55,676 nt of DNA, from contig JADCFX010000037.1 in assembly GCA_020249285.1 (NCBI GenBank), forward strand, positions 1-55,676, written 5' to 3'. The notes under the pieces were generated by a model, which saw nothing but the letters and a program-made list of their open reading frames with translations, was not told where the DNA came from and did not search any database. Source of the DNA: Roseomonas sp. (GTDB lineage: Bacteria > Pseudomonadota > Alphaproteobacteria > Acetobacterales > Acetobacteraceae). The translations under genes and the position numbers were made by a program. Positions within the stretch are counted from its first letter, which is position 1, and every line of letters begins with the position of its first letter. Shown here in pieces: positions 1 through 9,091 of this stretch.

Positions 1-1965
1 GCTTGTGCCGGGTGTCAGGGCATAACGATCATAGACAGGGGTACTGCGCCTTTCGCCGAGTTCATCGAAATAGACCTCCCGATGGCCTTTCAGCGCTGCC
101 TTACTGGTATTCTGCTGATCCAAACGAAGCTTGCCCCCCGCACCAGGCATTGGGGCTGTCACTGATACGCGCAGTGCGACGAATTGAGCCGCGGCTCCTG
201 GCGGAGTTCGGCCAAACAAATTGCGATAGGCCGCTTCAAAAGCGGCCAGCATTCCCTGCCGGTCGAAATCCGCGTCAAGAGCCACGGTAATTTCAAAGCC
301 TTGCCCAATATAGCGCATATCAGCCAGCCGTCGCAGGCGCGCCTTGGCCATATCGGCGCCGGTTTCGCGAATGACAGCCAATCCATCCTTCTCTAAATTA
401 GAGAAAATTGCCTCTGCGGCGCTCAGGTCAGCGCCCCCCAAAGGCATATTGAAAGACGCCACGCGATCAATACGCGCGGGGGCCATCAGCATGCCAATTG
501 TGCTGCCAGCACCTGCACCCGGCGGGCAAATCACATGCTTCACGCCAAGTTTGCGCGCGACATGCCAAGCATGCACCGGCGCAGCGCCACCTGTGGCGAG
601 CAAGGCGTAATCCTGCGGCACGCGTCCGCGCTCTGCGATCGCCACACGCGCGGCACCCGCCATATTTTCATTTACCACATCATGGATGCCGAAGGTCCCC
701 CGCGACGCTTCCAGCCCCATACTGGCGGATAACGACCCAAGCGCGCGTTCCGCGCCAGCCAAATCAATACGCATGGCGCCACCCAGGAAAAAATCCGCGT
801 TCAGGTAGCCAAGTGACAAATCGCTATCCGTCACTGTCGGCTCACGCCCACCTCTGGCATAGCAAACTGGTCCAGGTTGAGCACCTGCGCTTTCAGGTCC
901 CACATGCAGCGTACCTAGGTCGCTGCGACGTGCGATCGAACCTCCCCCGGCGCCGATTTCAATCAACTCCACCGTAGCGATTTGAATGGGCAGGCCGCTG
1001 CCGCGTAGGAAACGCTTGGTACGCGCGGCCTCAAAGCCCCAAGCGACCAGGGGCTCACCATCATCCACCAGGGCAAGCTTGGCGGTGGTGCCGCCCATAT
1101 CAAAGGCCAAGACGCGATCAAGCCCTGCATGGCGGCCAAACCACGCGCCCGCGAGGGCACCCGCGGCCGGGCCACTTTCAAGCAATTGCACCGGTGCGCG
1201 CTTTGCCTCGGCCACATGGGTCAGGCCACCATTGGAAAGCATGAGGAAAAGCGAACCCGGTATGCCTACCCGCTTCAGCGCCTTTTCCAAACTCTCGAGA
1301 TAGATTTCGGCAATCGGGCGCACATAGGCATTTGCTACGGCCGTCACACAGCGCGGATACTCACGAATTTCCGGGGCAATATCGGATGACAGGGTAATAG
1401 AGAGCTTCGAATATTTCTGTGCGATCGCCTCGGCCGCCATCTTTTCGTGAATAGGATTGGCGTAGGAATGCAAAAAGCAGATGGCAAGGCTAGTGACGCC
1501 CGCTTCCACCAGCAATTCTACCTCCCGCAGCATGGCTTCGATATCGAGTGGTATTTCCACCAGACCATTTGGCGCCAGACGCTCACGCGCCTCTCGGCGA
1601 AGTGGGCGCGGCACCAAGGGCTTTGGCATTTCAAGAAACAAATCATAGAGTTCGTACTTACGTTCCCGGCCGATCTCAAGAACATCCGCGAAGCCTGCGG
1701 TCGTCAAAAGTCCCGTCGGCGCGCCTTTTCTTTCGATCAGGGCATTCGTAAACAGCGTTGTTGCATGAACAACGCGACCGATTGAGGCAGGAGCGATATT
1801 ACCTTTCTTAAGGAGATGCGTGAGCCCCAGCATGGTCCCGCGCGCAGGATCGTCAGGCGTAGTGCTTTCTTTCCAGATGATCGCCCGGCCATCACTCGGA
1901 TCCAGGACAACCAGGTCAGTGAAGGTGCCGCCAATATCAATACCAAGCGAGAGAGACGCCGACAT
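1..1965 (-). CDS. hyuA: Hydantoinase/oxoprolinase subunit A (HyuA-like), C-terminus beyond the window
   Basis: The frame is open from an ATG at 1965 to the window edge, giving 655 residues with no stop, so the C-terminus is missing. The N-terminus has the sugar-kinase-like phosphate loop GIDIGGTFTD, followed by VVHATTLFTNALIERKGAP, typical of the ATP-dependent N-methylhydantoinase/5-oxoprolinase A family. A second nucleotide-site motif (AFDMGGTTAKLAL) and GAGGGSIA lie in the middle. The enzyme hydrolyses cyclic imides or 5-oxoproline with ATP, normally together with a B subunit. HyuB would lie downstream, off the left edge. A Bug receptor gene ends 44 bases upstream on the same strand, so the two are probably co-transcribed and the receptor may bind the substrate. 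The exact substrate cannot be read from sequence. Confidence 0.9.
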   Translation of the reverse strand, partial: MSASLSLGIDIGGTFTDLVVLDPSDGRAIIWKESTTPDDPARGTMLGLTHLLKKGNIAPASIGRVVHATTLFTNALIERKGAPTGLLTTAGFADVLEIGRERKYELYDLFLEMPKPLVPRPLRREARERLAPNGLVEIPLDIEAMLREVELLVEAGVTSLAICFLHSYANPIHEKMAAEAIAQKYSKLSITLSSDIAPEIREYPRCVTAVANAYVRPIAEIYLESLEKALKRVGIPGSLFLMLSNGGLTHVAEAKRAPVQLLESGPAAGALAGAWFGRHAGLDRVLAFDMGGTTAKLALVDDGEPLVAWGFEAARTKRFLRGSGLPIQIATVELIEIGAGGGSIARRSDLGTLHVGPESAGAQPGPVCYARGGREPTVTDSDLSLGYLNADFFLGGAMRIDLAGAERALGSLSASMGLEASRGTFGIHDVVNENMAGAARVAIAERGRVPQDYALLATGGAAPVHAWHVARKLGVKHVICPPGAGAGSTIGMLMAPARIDRVASFNMPLGGADLSAAEAIFSNLEKDGLAVIRETGADMAKARLRRLADMRYIGQGFEITVALDADFDRQGMLAAFEAAYRNLFGRTPPGAAAQFVALRVSVTAPMPGAGGKLRLDQQNTSKAALKGHREVYFDELGERRSTPVYDRYALTPGTS

Positions 1966-2009
1966 ATTTCTGATCCAGTAAAGAGTGAAGACTGTGGCCT
2001 TAAACGGCT

Positions 2010-3002
2010 TCAATCGCCGCGAATGTTATTGGCCTGCACAACACGACGCCAGGCTTCGCGATCACGCTTGATGCGCTCCTCGAAAACCGCACCACTTTCG
2101 CTGAGCGGCAGCAGGCCCCGTTCCACTAATGTGCGGGCTGTTTGAGGGTCTGCCAAAGTTGCCGCAAATGCGGCGGCAAGGCCTTCGCGGATTTCCTTTG
2201 TCAAGCCTGCTGGCCCTGCCAAACCGAACCAATTATTGATTTCAAGCGCAGGCAGCCTACCGGCAAGAGGCGGCAGTTCAGGCATGAGCGGCGATGTTTC
2301 CTTTGCGGTGACGCCGATGCCTTTCAACTGTCCGGCACGAATGGCGGGTGCGACTTCGGCAACATTGGCAACCATGATGTCAATGCGGCCTGCAGAGACA
2401 TCCAGCGCGGCAGGCGCGCCACCGCGATAGGATACATGCGTCATCTGTATGCCAAGCGCCCCGGCAATGAGGGCGCCACCCAAATGATTGATGGAACCAT
2501 TTCCAGCCGAGGAATAGGTCGCCGCACCGTTGCGCGAACGCGCAAAGGCAGCCAAGCCTTCAAGATCATTGAAGGGTGCATCCGGGCGCGCGACAAGCGC
2601 CATGGGCGTACCTGCAAGCGCAGTAACAGGTGTGAGATCACGATCCAGATCAAGCGGAATGGGAATGCCGGGGATGGCAGGCGCCACACACATCATGCCC
2701 ATGATCGCACTGGCCAATGTATAGCCATCCGGCGCTGCGCGTGCAGCCGTCTGGGCGGCAATAAAGCCATAGGCACCACTACGGATTTCCGGAATCACGC
2801 TTATGCCGCGTACCCGTTGCAGCCCCTCGGCGACAATGCGCACGAGGATATCTACAGCACCGCCGGGCGCATAGCCGATCAGGATGCGGATAGGTTGCTG
2901 CGGTGTCCAAACTGCCTGGGCCCTCGCACTGCCCACGGCAAACATGAGTGGCGCAGCCGCCAGTAGGGTGCGACGTGGCGTTCTGGTATTGTTTTCCGGC
3001 AT
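2010..3002 (-). CDS. Bug/TctC-family tricarboxylate-type solute receptor (1)
   Basis: A 330-residue exported binding protein of the Bug (TctC) family. It has an N-terminal signal with an Arg pair and an Ala-rich core ending near SARAQA. The family signature PIRILIGYAPGG..D follows, and later the second ligand-loop signature SYRGGAPAALD. The start at 3002 is chosen because GGAGA lies six bases upstream; an ATG at 3020 is in frame but lacks a ribosome site. These receptors capture carboxylates or related small solutes in the periplasm. No TctA/TctB membrane genes are nearby. It precedes hyuA by 44 bases on the same strand, suggesting an uptake and hydrolysis unit. Confidence 0.88.
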   Translation of the reverse strand: MPENNTRTPRRTLLAAAPLMFAVGSARAQAVWTPQQPIRILIGYAPGGAVDILVRIVAEGLQRVRGISVIPEIRSGAYGFIAAQTAARAAPDGYTLASAIMGMMCVAPAIPGIPIPLDLDRDLTPVTALAGTPMALVARPDAPFNDLEGLAAFARSRNGAATYSSAGNGSINHLGGALIAGALGIQMTHVSYRGGAPAALDVSAGRIDIMVANVAEVAPAIRAGQLKGIGVTAKETSPLMPELPPLAGRLPALEINNWFGLAGPAGLTKEIREGLAAAFAATLADPQTARTLVERGLLPLSESGAVFEERIKRDREAWRRVVQANNIRGD

Positions 3003-3249
3003 GAGATTTCTCCGTGCCATGGTGGCTGGGCATCACGATCCTAGGGCTATTGATAATCAGGCCACAAGGGAGGGCCCTGTTCTTTCGCCCGTTTTGAAAT
3101 GCGTGATTGATTTCCGACAGGGCAGTAAAGGCTGAAGTCTATTTCGATCCGTATGAGAGGCTTCGTGACTCCACCACATACGCCGCCAGCAACGACCAAT
3201 CTATTGGTCAGTTGAATTCATGGAAGCTTTTCCAGATGATAGACTGGGT
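3003..3249. promoter_or_regulatory. Intergenic leader with an operator-like inverted repeat
   Basis: About 250 bases separate two Bug receptor genes on the minus strand, enough for a separate promoter for the hyuA-side pair. It contains GACCAAT-CT-ATTGGTC at 3194-3209, a perfect 7-bp inverted repeat. This size and symmetry fit a dimeric repressor such as a GntR or LysR protein. No regulator gene is next to it, and I see no coding sequence in this stretch. Confidence 0.35.
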
Positions 3250-4257
3250 TTATTGCGTGGCACGATTGGCCAATTGGGCGATTGGTCCCCATTTCTCGCG
3301 ATCAGCCTTGCCTATGCGGCTGAATTCCTCAGGTGTCGTGTACAATGGCGCAATGCCCTGACCATCAAGCTGCGCAATCGCTGCGGGCTGGGCGAGGGTT
3401 TGCTTGATTGCAGTGTTCAAACTCTCGATCACGCTGCGGGGAGTTCCCTTTGTTGTCATCACGCCGAACCAGCTCCGTACCTCAAAGCCGGAGACACCGC
3501 CCTCAGCCAGTGTAGGTACATCCGGTAGATGCGGCATGCGGGAAAGTAACGGCACGGCCAAGGCGCGAAGGGCCCCTGTCTGGATGTGTGGAAAGCAGGT
3601 TGGCGTCGTCGCAAACATGAAATCAAGCCGACCCGCCAACAAATCCACCATCGCCGGACCGCCGCCGCGATAGGGAACGCCAATGGTTCGGATCCCTGCC
3701 ATTTGGCTGAGTAAAAGTGCCGCTAGCCAGGGGCTCGCACCAACGCCTGGATGTCCCCAGCTCAAGCCGCCTGGATTGCTGCGTGCTGCGGCAAGTAAGT
3801 CAGATAAGCTGAGCCATGGGCGGTCCTTTGATGTCACCAGCACGGTCAGTACATCGGCAACCAGTGCAATAGGTTCAAGGATCTCGAGCGGTTGCTGCTC
3901 CAATGGCGTGTTCTGTACCAAGGAATTTACGAGCAAGGCGCCCATATTATTGATGACAAGTGTATGACCATCTGGCGCTGCACGTAACACAGGTTCTATG
4001 GCCAAAGCACCTTGCGCGCCACCACGATTTTCCACGACCACTGGCTGGCCCAAAATATCCGCCATGCCATTGGCGATAAGTCGTCCGACAAAATCGAGCG
4101 ATCCGGCGCTGGCAGACCCCACCATCAACCTGATCGGCCGCGTGGGGAAGGGTTGCTGAGCATTTGCCTTTGCAGTGAGTAGGGCGGGCATTGCCAGGAA
4201 AGCACGCCGCGTTGGCGCGATATACAAGCCTTTCAGGGAAACACGCCGTGGCATCAT
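3250..4257 (-). CDS. Bug/TctC-family solute receptor (2), atypical first ligand loop
   Basis: A 335-residue exported protein whose overall plan matches the Bug/TctC receptors: signal region with LAMPALLTAKANAQ, a VVVENRGGAQGALA segment, the VPYRGGGPAMVDLLAGRLDFMF signature split over the second loop, and a C-terminal EFSRIGKADREKW. The first loop reads RLMVGSASAGSLDFVGR instead of the usual PFxPGG form, although the following Asp is retained, so the ligand may differ from that of its neighbours. Two ATG codons lie in tandem at 4257 and 4254, with only a weak ribosome site. It ends about 250 bases upstream of the next receptor gene. Confidence 0.85.
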   Translation of the reverse strand: MMPRRVSLKGLYIAPTRRAFLAMPALLTAKANAQQPFPTRPIRLMVGSASAGSLDFVGRLIANGMADILGQPVVVENRGGAQGALAIEPVLRAAPDGHTLVINNMGALLVNSLVQNTPLEQQPLEILEPIALVADVLTVLVTSKDRPWLSLSDLLAAARSNPGGLSWGHPGVGASPWLAALLLSQMAGIRTIGVPYRGGGPAMVDLLAGRLDFMFATTPTCFPHIQTGALRALAVPLLSRMPHLPDVPTLAEGGVSGFEVRSWFGVMTTKGTPRSVIESLNTAIKQTLAQPAAIAQLDGQGIAPLYTTPEEFSRIGKADREKWGPIAQLANRATQ

Positions 4258-4303
4258 GTCGTACCCAGACGCTGTCTCATTATTAGGCGACCGCTAGCGT
4301 GCA

Positions 4304-5866
4304 TCACGTCTTTTCTACCTGCCAAAACATTGGATAGGCGGATTCGATCATATTTTTCAGCGTTGTCCGATACCCGGCAGGGATCGAAAACTGTCCCCAC
4401 ATTACATTTGGCGTCAGGCGATACATCGCTTCCTGAAGTTCGGCCGCGATGCGCTTGCGGGATGCGTCATCCTCAGCCCGCGCAAATGCCTGCAGCATGG
4501 GTGGTACCGCATTATCGCAGGACCAGCCCGGAAAATCCGCACAGGTGGATGCCACATAAAAATGCGTCAATGGCGATAACATATCAGTTCCGTTGGAATA
4601 CACGGAAAACATGGACCAATTGTCGCGCCGAGCGCGGCGCGCCAGTACTGTGCCCCAATCCATCACCTGCTCATCAACCGTGAACCCGGCTTGGCGCATA
4701 TTATGAGCCAAGACCATTGCGGCAGTCTGACTAATGGAACCGCCCACTTCCAGGATGATAACGGGTTGCCCCCGATAGGAAGTTGCCCGAAGCTCAGCCT
4801 TGGCGGCTTCAATATCGAGTCCGGCACCAATAGTCCCAGCTTCGGTTGTTAGTGGCGCGCCGCACATCCAGAAGGAAGGGCATTGTGGCGCGCGATGTTG
4901 CGGCGGCACCCCAATGGCGGTCAGAACGGCGTTCTGATCAACAAGCTTCCAAAGTACTTTCCGGATTGCCGGATCATCAAAGGGTGGCGCTGCATGGTTT
5001 AGCCGGAAATTCCCCTGGAATTGCTCGACACCGCCAAAGCTCATGAGCTTCACGCCGCGCGCGCGTTCAAGCCGGGACAGAAGATCGAAGGGTAGGTACT
5101 GCTGGTAATCAATCTCGCCCGCCATCAGCGCGGTTGCGCCCGTTGCCTGGTCAGGCATGACCCGCAGTAGAAGCTGGTCAATTTTCACATCCTTGCCGCC
5201 CGCCAGAAAATCAGGGGCCTCACGGCGGGGTACGTAATCCGGGTTTCTTTCCAGCACCATCAGGCTGCCAGGCCGCCACAAATCGGCGCGGAACCTGAAT
5301 GGGCCCGATCCAAGCGGTTCAGTAATGCGTTGATCGCCAGGGATGCGCGCCAGCTTTTCCGGCATCATAACTGGTAGTGGCGCATTGGGCTTGCCCAGCA
5401 CCTGGAGCATCAGAGGGAAGGGTTCTTTCAGGTGGATCGTGAAGCTGCGCGCATCACGCGCTTCTATGCGTTCATGTGCATTGCGTAGCGCGCGGCCCAA
5501 AGCATCGCGTGGCATCCATCGATTGAGTGAGGCGACACAGTCGGTCGCGGTAACCGGTGTTCCATCATGCCAATTCAAGCCTTCCCGCAGGCGAAAATCC
5601 CACCGCAGCCGGTCAGAGGATACCTGATGCGCTTCCACCATCTGTGGCTGAATCGCACCTTTAGAATCCATGGCGTAGAGCATGTCAAAAACATGCAGAC
5701 CAAAGGTCCGCGTAATGGCGGCAGTGATGAAATGGGGGTCTAATATAGTCACCTCGGATTCCAAGACGACATTCACGGCCTTGCTTGCCCGCGCTTCACG
5801 CGGACGGATCAGCGCGGCCGTCACCAATCCTGCTGTCGCACCAAGAGCAACGCGGCGTCCAAGCAT
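4304..5866 (-). CDS. ABC transporter substrate-binding protein, peptide/nickel (SBP_bac_5) family
   Basis: A 520-residue periplasmic binding protein. After a Tat-like signal (GRRVALGATAGLVTAALI) it has the family-5 pattern: ESEVTILDPHFITA near the mature start, then LREGLNWHDGTPVTATDCV and SGPFRFR. It probably delivers di- or oligopeptide-like or amide-containing solutes. No permease or ATPase gene is adjacent, so it must work with a transporter encoded elsewhere. The start at 5866 is supported by GGAGG five bases upstream; ATGs further upstream would add a non-signal leader. It is divergent from the amidase gene across about 120 bases, which probably carry both promoters, so the amidase may act on what this protein imports. 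Confidence 0.85.
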   Translation of the reverse strand: MLGRRVALGATAGLVTAALIRPREARASKAVNVVLESEVTILDPHFITAAITRTFGLHVFDMLYAMDSKGAIQPQMVEAHQVSSDRLRWDFRLREGLNWHDGTPVTATDCVASLNRWMPRDALGRALRNAHERIEARDARSFTIHLKEPFPLMLQVLGKPNAPLPVMMPEKLARIPGDQRITEPLGSGPFRFRADLWRPGSLMVLERNPDYVPRREAPDFLAGGKDVKIDQLLLRVMPDQATGATALMAGEIDYQQYLPFDLLSRLERARGVKLMSFGGVEQFQGNFRLNHAAPPFDDPAIRKVLWKLVDQNAVLTAIGVPPQHRAPQCPSFWMCGAPLTTEAGTIGAGLDIEAAKAELRATSYRGQPVIILEVGGSISQTAAMVLAHNMRQAGFTVDEQVMDWGTVLARRARRDNWSMFSVYSNGTDMLSPLTHFYVASTCADFPGWSCDNAVPPMLQAFARAEDDASRKRIAAELQEAMYRLTPNVMWGQFSIPAGYRTTLKNMIESAYPMFWQVEKT

Positions 5867-5985
5867 GTTTCCCTCCATTTTAGTTCCTCTTGTTCTTTTT
5901 TCGTGAGGCAAGCCTATAGTCACATTTGGCCTTCCACAATGCCCAAATGCTGGCTTAGGCTGGTCTTTCAAAGGAGGAGTCAGCC

Positions 5986-7437
5986 ATGGCCCAGGACGAC
6001 CTTTTGTTCATGACCGCAAATCGCGCGGCTATGCTGATACGCATGCGTAAGCTTTCCCCGGTTGAGTATCTTGAGGCGATCCTTGTCGCTGCACATCAGC
6101 AGCAAGGCCGTCTGAATTGCTTCACGGCAATATTAGATGAGGAAGCGCGCAGAGCCGCATGGCTTGCCGAGCAGGCTGTCATGGATGGCGCGCCTCTTGG
6201 TCCCCTGCATGGTGTCCCGATCAGCATCAAGGATTTGCTGGATGTACGTGGCACGCCCACGCGGCATGGTTCAGCGATTTTTGCGGACGCGCCTTCGGCC
6301 ACCCAGGACGACGTATTGGTGCAGCGATTACGTGACGCGGGCGCTGTTATCTTCGCAAAAACAACGACGCCAGAATTTGGCGTCAAGGGCCTGACGGATG
6401 GTCCGGCCTTTGGTGTTACGCGCAACCCGTGGAATCTTGAACGAACCCCGGGTGGATCTTCCGGTGGTTCCGCCGCAGCGGTCGCTGCCGGTGTTGGACC
6501 AATTTCCTTGGGTACGGACGGTGCTGGCTCTGTCCGCGGCCCTGCGGCTTGTACAGGCTTGGTCGGTCTAAAGCCCACCCTTGGTGCGGTGCCCTATGAA
6601 ACCGCGCGAGACGCTTTTGGTAACAATGTCTATGCTGGTCCGCTGGCACGCAGCGTTACTGATGCGGCCATCATGCATGCCATTCTGAGCGGCGCAGCAC
6701 CGAAGGACCCATGGAGCCAGTCAGGCCAGGACCAGTATCGTTTGTCGCCAACGCTGATTGGCGATGATCTTTCCGGCATACGTCTTGGCTACATTCCGCG
6801 CTGCGCCAATCCACGCGTATCACGCGATGTTGAGGCGAATACCGATGCGGCCCTGAAAGCCTATGAGGACAGGGGCGCCGTTATCGAGGAGGTTACAGAC
6901 GCGATTGACTGGATTGAGCTTGAGGGGCGGATTCTCTATCAGGCGAACTTTACGGTGTTTTGCGCACAGTACCTGCCGCGTTGGCAGAACCAAATGGACC
7001 CAGTAACTTTGGCTTTCATGGAACGTGGTGCGCAATACTCAGTCGCTGATTTTCGGAATGCACAATTCGCACGAGGGCGGCTGTATCGTGCGATTCAGGG
7101 CCTGCTTGCGCGCTATGACGCGTTGGTGATGCCAACCACAACACGTACGGCCCTTGATGTTGGCTTTGATGCCGCCAATGACGAGGTTGAAGTGGATGGT
7201 GTGAAAAGCGGCATCACCAGGCTGGGTTGGAATTCTGCCCTGTATCCGTTCAATTTAACGGGCCATCCAGCCATAACCATACCGTCAGGCTTCGCCGCGG
7301 ATGGTCTGCCGACAGCACTCCAAATCGTAGGACGTTGGGGGGCTGAGACAGATATGATGCGGCTTGCGGCAGTTCAGGAAACGGCGCGGCCCTGGGTTCA
7401 GTTTCGCCCAACAATATCGGCAGAGCGTCTGGCGTGA
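5986..7437 (+). CDS. Amidase signature family hydrolase
   Basis: A 483-residue amidase. The Ser-cisSer-Lys triad is visible: Lys82 in PISIKDLLDVRG, cis-Ser158 in PGGSSGGSAAA and the nucleophile Ser182 in TDGAGSVRGPA. The 24-residue spacing between the two serines is what the family shows. It hydrolyses carboxamides to acid and ammonia; the specific amide is unknown. No signal peptide is visible, so it is likely cytoplasmic. A strong AAGGAGGAG ribosome site precedes the ATG. It ends one base before the stop of the converging Bug receptor gene and is divergent from an SBP_bac_5 gene. Confidence 0.92.
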   Translation: MAQDDLLFMTANRAAMLIRMRKLSPVEYLEAILVAAHQQQGRLNCFTAILDEEARRAAWLAEQAVMDGAPLGPLHGVPISIKDLLDVRGTPTRHGSAIFADAPSATQDDVLVQRLRDAGAVIFAKTTTPEFGVKGLTDGPAFGVTRNPWNLERTPGGSSGGSAAAVAAGVGPISLGTDGAGSVRGPAACTGLVGLKPTLGAVPYETARDAFGNNVYAGPLARSVTDAAIMHAILSGAAPKDPWSQSGQDQYRLSPTLIGDDLSGIRLGYIPRCANPRVSRDVEANTDAALKAYEDRGAVIEEVTDAIDWIELEGRILYQANFTVFCAQYLPRWQNQMDPVTLAFMERGAQYSVADFRNAQFARGRLYRAIQGLLARYDALVMPTTTRTALDVGFDAANDEVEVDGVKSGITRLGWNSALYPFNLTGHPAITIPSGFAADGLPTALQIVGRWGAETDMMRLAAVQETARPWVQFRPTISAERLA

Positions 7438-7438
7438 C

Positions 7439-8410
7439 TCAATCCGGTTTGATGCCTGCCTCGGCAACCACCTGCCGCCAAAGTGGTAATTCATGACGCA
7501 GTCTTTCGGCTAATTCTTGTGGGCCAGCGAGCAATAGCGTGCTTCCCGAAGCCGCCATCCTTTGACCAAGTACTGATCCAGAGCGCAGTGGCTCCAATTC
7601 ACTAACAAAGCGGGCAATATTTGCCTCCGGCATATTGCGCGCGGCACATATCCCAAACCAGATCATGATGCCGGTACCGGGTGCTACCTCTGTAATGGAG
7701 GGTACTTCGGGTAGGATCGCCGAGCGTTCTGGTGCGGTGACGCCAAGAACATTCGCTCTGCCCTCGCGGATGTGTGGTAGCATCAAAGCGACATCAGCGC
7801 TCATGACATCAACGTCGCCTGCAAGAAATCCACTGATAAGCTGACCAGCACCACGATAGGGGACATGCTGCCAGGAAATACCGGCACGAATACCAAATAG
7901 CGCCGGTGCCATATGCGTTGTAGTGCCATTACCAGAAGTTCCGTAAGTGATCTTTCCGGGATTTGCTTTCGCCGCAGCAATCAGGCCGCGCAAATCCTGG
8001 AATTGCGCATTGGGCCGTACCGCAAAGCACATACTGGATTCCGAGACCAGCGATACGGGCAAGAGATCAATCAAAGGATCATAGCCGATATCTGGCTGGA
8101 CCGCGGGCTGGATAGCCACAGCGCCGGTAATCATCAGAAAGGTGTGATCATCCTGAGCCGCGATGACATGTTTGGTGCCAAGGGCGCCACCGGCGCCCGG
8201 CCGCGTTTCAACAATCACCGGCTGGCCAAGCCGTTGAGTCAGATGCTCGGCGATAAACCGGCCGGGAATTTCAACGGGCCCGCCAGGTGCATAAGGTATG
8301 ATGATGCGCACAGGCCGATTAGGCCATTGACGTGGCTGTGAATGCGCCGAATTGAAGAATAATCCAGATGATACGGTAGTGGAGACAAAAACTCTGCGTG
8401 ACAAAGACAT
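7439..8410 (-). CDS. Bug/TctC-family solute receptor (3)
   Basis: A 323-residue exported receptor with signal region SLSRRVFVSTTVSSGLFF, the first loop VRIIIPYAPGGPVEIPGR, VIVETRPGAGGALGTKHV, and the second loop VPYRGAGQLISGFLAGDVD. The start at 8410 has GGGAGAG about six bases upstream; the in-frame ATG at 8431 has none. The usual Asp in the first loop (PGGxxD) is Glu here, an uncommon change at a position expected to contact the ligand. It converges with the amidase gene, and the two stops are one base apart. The AT-richer 170 bases upstream probably hold the promoter. Confidence 0.86.
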   Translation of the reverse strand: MSLSRRVFVSTTVSSGLFFNSAHSQPRQWPNRPVRIIIPYAPGGPVEIPGRFIAEHLTQRLGQPVIVETRPGAGGALGTKHVIAAQDDHTFLMITGAVAIQPAVQPDIGYDPLIDLLPVSLVSESSMCFAVRPNAQFQDLRGLIAAAKANPGKITYGTSGNGTTTHMAPALFGIRAGISWQHVPYRGAGQLISGFLAGDVDVMSADVALMLPHIREGRANVLGVTAPERSAILPEVPSITEVAPGTGIMIWFGICAARNMPEANIARFVSELEPLRSGSVLGQRMAASGSTLLLAGPQELAERLRHELPLWRQVVAEAGIKPD

Positions 8411-8583
8411 AGCGATCTCTCCCTTAGGCATATTGGGTGCCTTCAGTTTTGCAGTTAAAGGCAGCGTATCCCGATCCCTTCTTAGGCAATCAGGCTTGCC
8501 CCTTAGGAAAGCATCCTTTTTGGTGAAGCGCTATCATGCAATGTTAGCAGAAATCATTTGGCTGAATGATACCTATCAGTGGC

Positions 8584-9072
8584 TTACTGCCGCCGCCTCG
8601 CCTGCCGCCATTCCCAGGGCATATCGAATCGCCCGGCCCACATTCCCTGCGCGAGATAGCGTGCGAGTTCCTCTTCGCTCACATAGTCCGGCGAAAAGCG
8701 CCGATACGCGACAGCCCAGCCATGAGCGACGAGCGATTGCCCGATATCCCGCCCCGCGGCCCAGCAGGTGGCGATGAGGCGCTGATAACGATCCCGCTCC
8801 CGGCTGATGCAGTGAACCTCTGCCCCAGATAAGGCAGCCGCCAACTCCAATGCAGCGCGGCGCCCGCAAGACCAGGCCTCGCCAGCATTGTCCTCGCATG
8901 TTTGCCGAAGCTCAGGCGCATCAATGCCATGCAGGCGAAGCCGCGTATCGCCTAGCTGCAGCGTATCGCCGTCAATCGCCCGCGCCTCGCCCTGCAGCAG
9001 CACGGGATCCATGCGCTTGGCCGCGACCGGCACCGCCGCCAAGCCAAGACCCAGCAGCGCGAATACGAACAT
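8584..9072 (-). CDS. Exported thermonuclease-like (SNase-fold) protein
   Basis: A 162-residue protein with a short signal (FVFALLGLGLAAVPVAA) and a staphylococcal-nuclease-like fold: ARAIDGDTLQLGDTRLRLHG, IDAPELRQTC, and later RDRYQRLIATCWAAGRDIG and LVAHGWAVAYRRF. These match the catalytic Arg/Asp/Glu regions of the SNase family, so hydrolysis of nucleic acids outside the cytoplasm is likely. Four or more Cys residues suggest disulfides. The start at 9072 is chosen for the signal peptide; a GAGG lies rather far upstream. It begins 19 bases after the SUMF1-like gene ends on the same strand, so they probably form an operon. Confidence 0.82.
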   Translation of the reverse strand: MFVFALLGLGLAAVPVAAKRMDPVLLQGEARAIDGDTLQLGDTRLRLHGIDAPELRQTCEDNAGEAWSCGRRAALELAAALSGAEVHCISRERDRYQRLIATCWAAGRDIGQSLVAHGWAVAYRRFSPDYVSEEELARYLAQGMWAGRFDMPWEWRQARRRQ

Positions 9073-9091
9073 CGTGTATGGATTCCTCACC

